DNA of 64,000 nucleotides from Caulochytrium protostelioides (Eukaryota; Chytridiomycota; Caulochytriomycetes; Caulochytriales; Caulochytriaceae). The stretch lies in NCBI GenBank assembly GCA_003615045.1, contig ML014120.1, positions 124,001-188,000 of the forward strand, in the 5' to 3' direction. The notes under the pieces are model-generated. The model was not told the DNA's origin. It searched no databases and saw only the letters and a list, made by a program, of their open reading frames with translations. Numbering within the stretch: position 1 is the stretch's first letter; each line of letters begins with the position of its first letter. Shown piece after piece: positions 57,844 through 64,000 of this stretch. The position numbers and the translations under genes were made by a program.

Positions 57844-58549
57844 CAGACGATGGCCGCTGAGGGGTACTGAACGAATTCTTGCTGCTGCGATTGCCGTCCG
57901 TGTGGGGCGCCGTTCAGCACGCCGCATGCTGCCGGATTGGCAGGAATATGATAAGGGCTGGGGAATGGGAAGGGCGGGGGCATGTGCCGAGTGCGTCAGA
58001 GTAGTCGAATCTAATGATAGGATATCTTTCGAAAATCTGGACTTAAAACGCACCCGAGGCCCGATTCACGATGGAAAGACAAGGGCCGTCGATGAAACCT
58101 GTGGGGAGGGCGATCACGCTATCGAAGCGGGGCGATAGGAGCTTGCCCAACGAGGAGCATGTCAGAAGCAGCGACACTCCCTATGTTTGTTGTGATGACG
58201 GAGTGCTTTCATTTAACGCATCAAGGGTTTACAGCATGCTGTTTGTTCTAGCTATTCATCGTACGTCAAGCATGGGTGACGTGTGCCCAAGCAAATTCGC
58301 GTGTGACGGGGTTACGAGTGGCCACCGGACACGGGCTCAATGGCTTGTCAGAACACCGCGCACGCCAAGTGGGCCGCGTGTCGGTGGGTAACCCGACAGT
58401 GGGCCGAGATGGAGACGCGCCTGAATTGGCGCAACACCTGGGGTGTTGGACGCGTATGAAACCTTTGCCAAGGCGAGACGGGTATCCAGCCAGCGGATAG
58501 CACCCCTCGTTGCATGCTTCCTGTCGCAACGGATGCGTGCCGTGTTGTT
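57844..58549. other. Intergenic region between the small secreted-protein gene and Fanzor copy G
   Basis: No gene recognised beyond the possible upstream extension to 58053. It should contain the promoter of the leftward-reading secreted-protein gene. Confidence 0.4.
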
Positions 58550-59390
58550 AACGTGACTTGAGGCAACTCAATCGCTCACCTCGAGGAAGCCGTAGTGCGC
58601 TGCGAGCAGCGTGCCCATGAAACTGATCTCCGACAGCCGCTGCAGTGGCTCCCTGATCACGCTGCCATGTCTCTGACTGCTTTTGGGCTTCCAGAGAGTA
58701 CTGCTTTGGGGTCAGCTTCCAGCTGACGTCTTGGGCGCTGGACCGCTTCAGAGCCATGTAGAAGATGTCTTTGTGGTCCTGAAAATAGCCGGGGCAGCCG
58801 GCAACACGTGTGGTTCTTGCCTTCCAGCTGGTGGAACGCCCGGGTGGCCGCCCACTGCTCTGCGGCCATGGCCTTGAAGGTCTTCTCGTGACAGGCCACC
58901 CGCTCGCGTTCCTTCTGCAGGCCATAGAGCACGCGGGTGTCGATCGTGACCACATGGACGCACCTCTGGGCCACCGGCACGACCGGGTGGGCCCGCAGCT
59001 TCGAAACCGCCACGTATCGCCAGACGAGAAAGGCGCCTGCGCACCAGACCGGTGCCAAGTGCCCCTGCTTGTCAGCCAGCGAGTCGTCCCATTTTCGTCC
59101 GCCGCGATGCCTCGTCCGCTCATACTGCATGTCGTCGTCGTCTGCTTCCTGAGCGGCGACCGCTCCACGGCTTCCGAGCTCCGACGCGGCTTCCACCCGC
59201 AGATCCGACACTGCATCCAGAAGCGCTGGGGTTCCGTCAAACCGTTGGCCCCCGGGGAAGCCCTGGCCGCCGCCGCCCTTTGCCGAGGCGCAGTCCACGC
59301 AGGCGCCAGCGTCTCCGCTGGCCGGGCGGACCCCCGGCCTTGGCCTCGTTTCCTCGGCCAAGGCCCGGACGCGGGCTCGCCCGGCCCGGC
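58550..59390 (-). pseudogene. Fanzor (TnpB-like) remnant, copy G: middle part and eroded RuvC-I
   Basis: On the minus strand GLTEPQRFWMQCRICGWKPR (about 59240-59180) aligns with AHGLTNP of copy B. In another frame come LAPVWCAGAFLVWRYVAVSK, RCVHVVTIDTRVLYGLQKER (about 58965-58905) and TFKAMAAEQWAATRAFHQLE, then GKNHTC. A deletion removes the linker; the RuvC-I motif survives only as DHKDIFYMALKR, followed by VSWKLTPKQYSLEAQKQSET and WQRD (about 58735-58670). The copy fades near 58560 with no RuvC-II, RuvC-III or right end. The left edge is uncertain. Confidence 0.62.
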
Positions 59391-60031
59391 CCTGGCGTCC
59401 GGCCTAGCCTTCAGGTATTCCTGTCGGCGCTGGGTCCACCGCCGCGACGGGCGGATCGCCTGCCACGTGCCGCGCGGGGTGACGTCGCTCGACCCGCACG
59501 TCAGCCCAGGTGCACCATGCGCCAGGTGCACCATGCGGAGTCGACGTCACGAGCCTCACCCGCCTGATCGTCGTCGGGTTCCTAGAGGGCCCTGACGTCG
59601 ACGTCTCCCCGGCGCTCCGCTTGGCCGGCTTGGCCTGACCGCCGCGCGCGTGTCGCCCTGCTGCCCGTGGACGCTCTGCCGATCACCTGCAGGCGCCTTC
59701 CTTCCTCAGCAGCGCCCGACTTCTCGTGGCGCGGAGGGCCAACCCCGCCTGCCCACGCATCCAGGACGCCCGGCGGCGGCGGCGGCGGCCACGGCGTCCC
59801 TGGGTGGGCGACGCGCCGTCGGGTGGCCCCGCTGGTAGCCCATGGATCGCATCGTCCTGCTGCCCGACGTCGTTGTCTGCGCGGTCGGTGGCCCCGTCGG
59901 CGGCCGCAGTCGCCGCGTGAGTCACCGGTTGCCCGTGGTTTGCTCGCAGACATCGGCGTCGGCCAGCCGACTGCGTCGCGTGCTCGAATCAAGCGGTGCG
60001 ACGGCAACTCCCCAGCTCGTGATGCAGGACC
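59391..60031. other. Intergenic region upstream of the zinc-cluster regulator
   Basis: Very GC-rich, with CGGCGGCGGCGGCGG near 59770. No gene recognised. An in-frame TGA at 60020-60022 closes the regulator's frame just before its first ATG. Confidence 0.5.
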
Positions 60032-63000
60032 ATGCCGCTGCCGACTCCGATACCCGTCTCAGCACCAGGAGCAGCGCCGGCGCCGGCGTCGCACGCTGCT
60101 CGCGTCACCCCGCTGCCGGTCTCCGCCGCCGCGGCCGCGTCCAGACACGTCGCCCCGCTTTCCATCTCACGACCTCTCGCGGCTGAGATGGCGCCGTCCT
60201 CGGCGCCGCCGCCGTTGTCGGCGATCCATCGGCCATCATCGCCGCCGCCGCTCACGTCGGCGTCGTCCTCGACGTCGTCCTCACGCCTGAAGCGGAAACG
60301 CACGCGAATCGCGCTCGCATGCGACGCGTGCCGCCGCCGCCGCAACCGCTGCTCGGGCACCCAGCCCTGCGTCGCCTGCATAGCGACGCAGACCGTCTGC
60401 ATCTTCACGGGGCCGCCGAAGCAGGATGCCTCGCTCGCGGCTCAGCGGCAGAACGTGGCGCTTCTTCCGGTTCGTGCGGTGAGTGCCGAGAACGCCAGAC
60501 CGGCGGGGTTCCAGCCGCGGGCGGCGGCGCCAGCGGCCGGCGCCCGCGAGCGAACGCCAGCCACGGCATCGTCGCGGCCGCCCAGCGCCGCGCCGTGGGT
60601 GTCGACGGCCGCCGCGTCCCGTCAGGTCCCGTCGAGCCGGCCGCGGACGACGGCGATGCATGGGACTCCGGCAAGCGCCGGCGTCCCGAGCCGCCACCCT
60701 GACGCCACGCGGTCGGCGTGGCCGACCATGCCGCCCGCGACCCAGATGGTCCAGTCGGAGCGGGCAGCGTCCCCGTCTCCGCCGCCGCCGTCGTCCGGGT
60801 CCCGATCGGGAGCCTCATCGATCTCGCCGTCGCGATTCTCGCCGACACCATACCTGGGTGCCGCCACGGCCCTATCCTCCATGGAGGTGCCGCGGCCCGC
60901 GGCGGGGACTTCCATGCGGACCACGGCCCCTCTGGGGCAACCCGTCGCGATGCCATGGATGCCTGCCCCCGCATCGCTTCCCTTGCCGTGTGGTGCGCCC
61001 GCTGAGAAACACGCGGCGCCCACGGCCTGGCCCCGGGCGTCATCGACGAACGACGGCGCCGGCGCCGGCGCCGGCACCACGGAGCGCCGGGAATCGCTCG
61101 CGGCGAGCCTGTCCGGCGACGGGAGTGTCCACGCGCGACTGGACCGCCTCGAAGGCATGCTCGCGACAATGGCGGGCCAGCTGAGCCACCTGACGCCGTC
61201 GCCGTCAGGCGGTGTCGGGCTTCTGGGGGCCGCTGGCGCGTCGGTCTTGCCCGCGACCTCGCCATCCGGCGCCTGGCAAGCCGGCCACGCCGTCCACGGG
61301 CCATCCGGCCGCGGGAGCGGCGCGGCGGCCGATGCCGGGTCCGCCCGCCATCTGTATCGCGACCCGTCCAGCCACTTCATGAACCACCTCGGCGAGGACC
61401 GGTTTCTACGGTCGCCCGTCGACTCGCCCGCCCACCGGGGCTCGCCGGCGGCCCCTCGCGACGGCGCTCCAGCGCCGCCGTCGTCCACGGCGCCTGACGC
61501 GCCGCCGCCGCTCCCGGTCTCATCCTTGCCGTTAGACGCCCCCGACGTTGTGGCTGCGAACGCGTCCGTTCGGCCTCATGCAGAGCGGGTGCCCGTCGTC
61601 GGCGGCCAGCCGCCGGGCGCCGACGCCGACGCCGACGCCGACGAGGCGTGGGACACGCTACCCGCGGGCCGGCCGACGCCGACCATGGTCGTGCGCATGA
61701 CGCCTGCCCACATGCGCCGGCCGGCGCAGTCGACGGCCGCGTCGGGCGGCGCTGGGGCTAATGTCGGGCAGGCGACGCCCCACCCGTCCCACGGCGCTGA
61801 CAACGACGACGACGACGACGACAGCCCCGTGCGGCTCTTTTACACGGGCCCGACCGCGTGGTGCGACGTCACGTCGGGCACCGCGAACGTGGTCCACAAG
61901 ATCATGGGCGACACTCCGAATCAGTATGTGACCGACTTCGATCTGAGCCGCTGGATCGAGCCCCACGAGAGCGAGCGGCTGATGCAGGACTGGTTCGATT
62001 TGGACAACCTGGTGCTAATGCAGGTGCACGAGGCGACGTTCTGGCGGCAGTGGCGGCGACGGCCGCTGCTGCGTGTGACGGCGGCGACGGCCGTCATGAT
62101 CGTCACGCAGATGACCCGCGGTCGGCCCGAGAGTCTCGCGGTCGGCCGCGACCCGGCCACGGGCAAGCAGGTCCAGCGCACCTTCCGCGAGCTGGCGATG
62201 ATCCTGGACGGCGTGCTGCACAACTTTGTTAGCGAGCTCGCCTTCGGGCCGTCGGATGTCGCCACCGTCCAGTTCCTGATGGTTGCCCATACCATGATCT
62301 TCCGCAACCTGGGCCTGCGTTATCGCTTATCGGGCCTCGCGACGCGCATGGCGTACGAGCTCGGGTTGCACCGCAATCTGGAGCAGTTTCAGCAGACCGT
62401 ACGGTTATCGCCGATGCAGATCAATGAGCGGCGCACGGGGTGGTTCACGGTCTATCTGCTGGACACCATCTCGGCGCTGTTCACGGGCCGCCCGGGCCTC
62501 ATCCGCTCCGAGGATTGGGAGACGTCCCTGCCCACGGACTTGGCACCCGATGTCCGCGTCTACATGGAGCAGATGCTCAAGCTGCTCGCGATCGCCTCCG
62601 ACCAGTACCGGTTCATTGTGCAAGTCCGGGTCAAGTATACCGCGAACGAGCGTCATTCGCACTGGCTGCACTTCCATCGCCGCTACGTCGCGTGGCTGGA
62701 CCACCTGCCGGCGTGGCTGCACTGCACCCATGTACAGGACGCGCAGCCTTCGCCTCCTTCGCCCGGCGACCGGATGTCGGTCACGACGCGGCGCCTCGCG
62801 GCCTGGATGCTCGAGATCCAGTTCGTCACCAATGCGTGGGCCCTCGAGCATCTCTTTGGACCGACAGATCCGCCCTACCGCCTCGCTCATGCCAGTCTCA
62901 GCGAGCGCATGTCGACCGCCCTCAGTATGAAGTTCACCCCGCCGTACAGCCACAACCGTCCGATCGCACTCGGTCTCGCCACGTCGACCACGACCAATAT

Positions 63001-64000
63001 GGAGCAAGTGGGCTACCTGCTGCTGGTGCTGATGAATATCGAAGGTGCCGTTGCCGGCGTCCCCAAAGCATGGGGTTATGTCGACCACGTGCTCGATCTG
63101 ATCAGCAACCGCATGCAGCGCAACGCCGACCTGTACTGTATCTTTTTCGCGAGTATCGTGTTGCGTCTCACGAGCGGTCGGCTCAAGCATCCACGCGCCA
63201 AGGTCCTACAGGAGCGTCTCCTCGTCGTCACGGCCCGCTACAAGGCATCGATGCGCACCGTACCGGTGCATACCGTGGGGTCCCCCAAGGGCAAGCGGCC
63301 CAAGCGGGCCGCTGCTGAGTCGGGCGACGGGTCCGGTGACGACCGGCCCCCCCGGCATCTCAGCCCGCCGCCGGACGCGGCCCGCCATGCGCAGAGCACG
63401 TCGCCGGCGCAGCAGGCCGAGACCACCGCATCCACCTCGCCGGCCATACCGTCGCCGTGCGCGCTTGTCTCCGTGACCGATGTCGATGGACCTGCGGCAT
63501 CGTCCGCGTCTTCCTCGTCCGCGTCTTCCTCGTCCTCGTCATCATCGTCTGCGACAGGGCCGTCGCGTCCGAAAGACGGAGTCAACGCCGCCTTTGCAGC
63601 GCCGTACTCGCCGCATGTGCCGCCGCTTTATCCGCTGGAAGGCAAGATGAGCACGCCGACATCCTCGTCGGTAGCCTCGGCCCCGGCATCGGCGTCTACC
63701 TCGACGCCGGCAGTCTCGGCGGCCACGGAATCGATGGCGCCTTCGCAAAATGCCTTGACGCTCGCGGGCGGGCTCCTGCCACAGCCGCTGATGAATGCTT
63801 CGAACGGCGGCGGCACGGGGACCGGAACGGCAGCGGGCGCCATGGGGTCTCAGACGGCCCTCCCAGGGCTGCTGGGCGCGGGCGATCCGTCCACGGATGC
63901 CAGCGACATCGCTTCATACATGATGCAGCCGAGCGATCTCTCGCTGCTAACGGCGCTCGATTTTGATCTGCCGGGGCTCATGCTGCCCTTCGACCATTTG
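60032..64000 (+). CDS. Zn2Cys6 fungal transcription factor (3' end outside window)
   Basis: The frame runs 1323 codons from ATG 60032 to the window edge without a stop; an in-frame TGA just upstream fixes the start. A Zn2Cys6 cluster lies at residues 97-123: ACDACRRRRNRC and SGTQPCVACIATQTVC, spacing C-x2-C-x6-C-x5-C-x2-C-x6-C, preceded by basic RLKRKRTR. These proteins bind CGG-type half sites, usually as dimers. A disordered Ala/Pro/Ser region with one short helix (HARLDRLEGMLATMAGQLSH) follows. The fungal transcription-factor middle domain spans about 600-1030, with RYRLSGLATRMAYELGLHRN and WFTVYLLDTISALFTGRPGL. The tail is Ser/Ala-rich and ends acidic/hydrophobic (LLTALDFDLPGLMLPFDHL), resembling an activation domain. 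Target genes are unknown. Confidence 0.93.
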   Translation, partial: MPLPTPIPVSAPGAAPAPASHAARVTPLPVSAAAAASRHVAPLSISRPLAAEMAPSSAPPPLSAIHRPSSPPPLTSASSSTSSSRLKRKRTRIALACDACRRRRNRCSGTQPCVACIATQTVCIFTGPPKQDASLAAQRQNVALLPVRAVSAENARPAGFQPRAAAPAAGARERTPATASSRPPSAAPWVSTAAASRQVPSSRPRTTAMHGTPASAGVPSRHPDATRSAWPTMPPATQMVQSERAASPSPPPPSSGSRSGASSISPSRFSPTPYLGAATALSSMEVPRPAAGTSMRTTAPLGQPVAMPWMPAPASLPLPCGAPAEKHAAPTAWPRASSTNDGAGAGAGTTERRESLAASLSGDGSVHARLDRLEGMLATMAGQLSHLTPSPSGGVGLLGAAGASVLPATSPSGAWQAGHAVHGPSGRGSGAAADAGSARHLYRDPSSHFMNHLGEDRFLRSPVDSPAHRGSPAAPRDGAPAPPSSTAPDAPPPLPVSSLPLDAPDVVAANASVRPHAERVPVVGGQPPGADADADADEAWDTLPAGRPTPTMVVRMTPAHMRRPAQSTAASGGAGANVGQATPHPSHGADNDDDDDDSPVRLFYTGPTAWCDVTSGTANVVHKIMGDTPNQYVTDFDLSRWIEPHESERLMQDWFDLDNLVLMQVHEATFWRQWRRRPLLRVTAATAVMIVTQMTRGRPESLAVGRDPATGKQVQRTFRELAMILDGVLHNFVSELAFGPSDVATVQFLMVAHTMIFRNLGLRYRLSGLATRMAYELGLHRNLEQFQQTVRLSPMQINERRTGWFTVYLLDTISALFTGRPGLIRSEDWETSLPTDLAPDVRVYMEQMLKLLAIASDQYRFIVQVRVKYTANERHSHWLHFHRRYVAWLDHLPAWLHCTHVQDAQPSPPSPGDRMSVTTRRLAAWMLEIQFVTNAWALEHLFGPTDPPYRLAHASLSERMSTALSMKFTPPYSHNRPIALGLATSTTTNMEQVGYLLLVLMNIEGAVAGVPKAWGYVDHVLDLISNRMQRNADLYCIFFASIVLRLTSGRLKHPRAKVLQERLLVVTARYKASMRTVPVHTVGSPKGKRPKRAAAESGDGSGDDRPPRHLSPPPDAARHAQSTSPAQQAETTASTSPAIPSPCALVSVTDVDGPAASSASSSSASSSSSSSSSATGPSRPKDGVNAAFAAPYSPHVPPLYPLEGKMSTPTSSSVASAPASASTSTPAVSAATESMAPSQNALTLAGGLLPQPLMNASNGGGTGTGTAAGAMGSQTALPGLLGAGDPSTDASDIASYMMQPSDLSLLTALDFDLPGLMLPFDHL

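Noticed and set aside
4315-59390. LTR retroelement or virus-derived origin for the repeated fragments
   Set aside because: No reverse transcriptase, integrase, capsid or terminal repeats; the shared motifs are RuvC-type nuclease motifs of Fanzor DNA transposons.
60405-61488. Minus-strand frames of nearly 300 codons
   Set aside because: Antisense to the zinc-cluster regulator, whose frame holds perfect cysteine spacing.

Overview
The window is GC-rich, gene-dense nuclear DNA from a fungus. Most genes are single open frames; introns are rare and only two are clear (157 bp in MSH4, 308 bp in the proteasome gene). Fungal identity is supported by a Zn2Cys6 regulator with a fungal-type transcription-factor domain, NIC96, SMC6, MSH4, an Ant1-like peroxisomal carrier and an Efm3-type eEF2 methyltransferase. 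An MYCBP/AMY-1 homologue, a family linked to flagella, together with Fanzor nucleases known from chytrids, points to an early-diverging zoosporic lineage. This placement is inference; no rRNA or other marker is present.

Layout. 1-9 kb: end of a DEAD-box helicase with polyQ/polyN tail, a His-rich repeat protein with a TATA promoter, ferredoxin reductase and MYCBP. 9-21 kb: a COA8-like cytochrome oxidase assembly factor, a large unrecognised membrane protein and MSH4. 22-30 kb: eIF3h, NIC96 and EFM3. 30-37 kb: SMC6, a possible small spliced gene and proteasome subunit alpha-2. 37-44.6 kb: a gene-poor, less GC-rich stretch. 44.6-54 kb: a giant HMG-box protein, an F-box/ankyrin/membrane protein and a secreted DUF4874-like protein. 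55.5-64 kb: a peroxisomal carrier, a small secreted protein and a zinc-cluster regulator that runs off the end.

The most striking content lies between these genes. At least seven decayed copies (A-G) of one Fanzor family (eukaryotic relatives of TnpB, RNA-guided nucleases) are scattered at about 4.3, 11-12, 16.3-17.3, 29.5, 37-38, 54 and 58.6-59.4 kb. Copies show a GNDPGRTN RuvC-I motif, an ADGASN...VDEFRT region and a terminal NRDLNAALNI motif. Four copies keep the right end beyond the reading frame, where two short hairpins persist although their bases differ. One stem pair is A-T in three copies and G-C in the fourth. This is a good candidate for the 3' part of the guide (omega) RNA scaffold. 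None of the copies looks intact. They lie close to host gene ends, and one overlaps a host stop codon.

The host genes do not form an operon or cluster. They are housekeeping (translation, nuclear pore, proteasome, mitochondria, peroxisome), genome maintenance (MSH4, SMC6) and regulation. No CRISPR array, rRNA, tRNA or LTR element was recognised.
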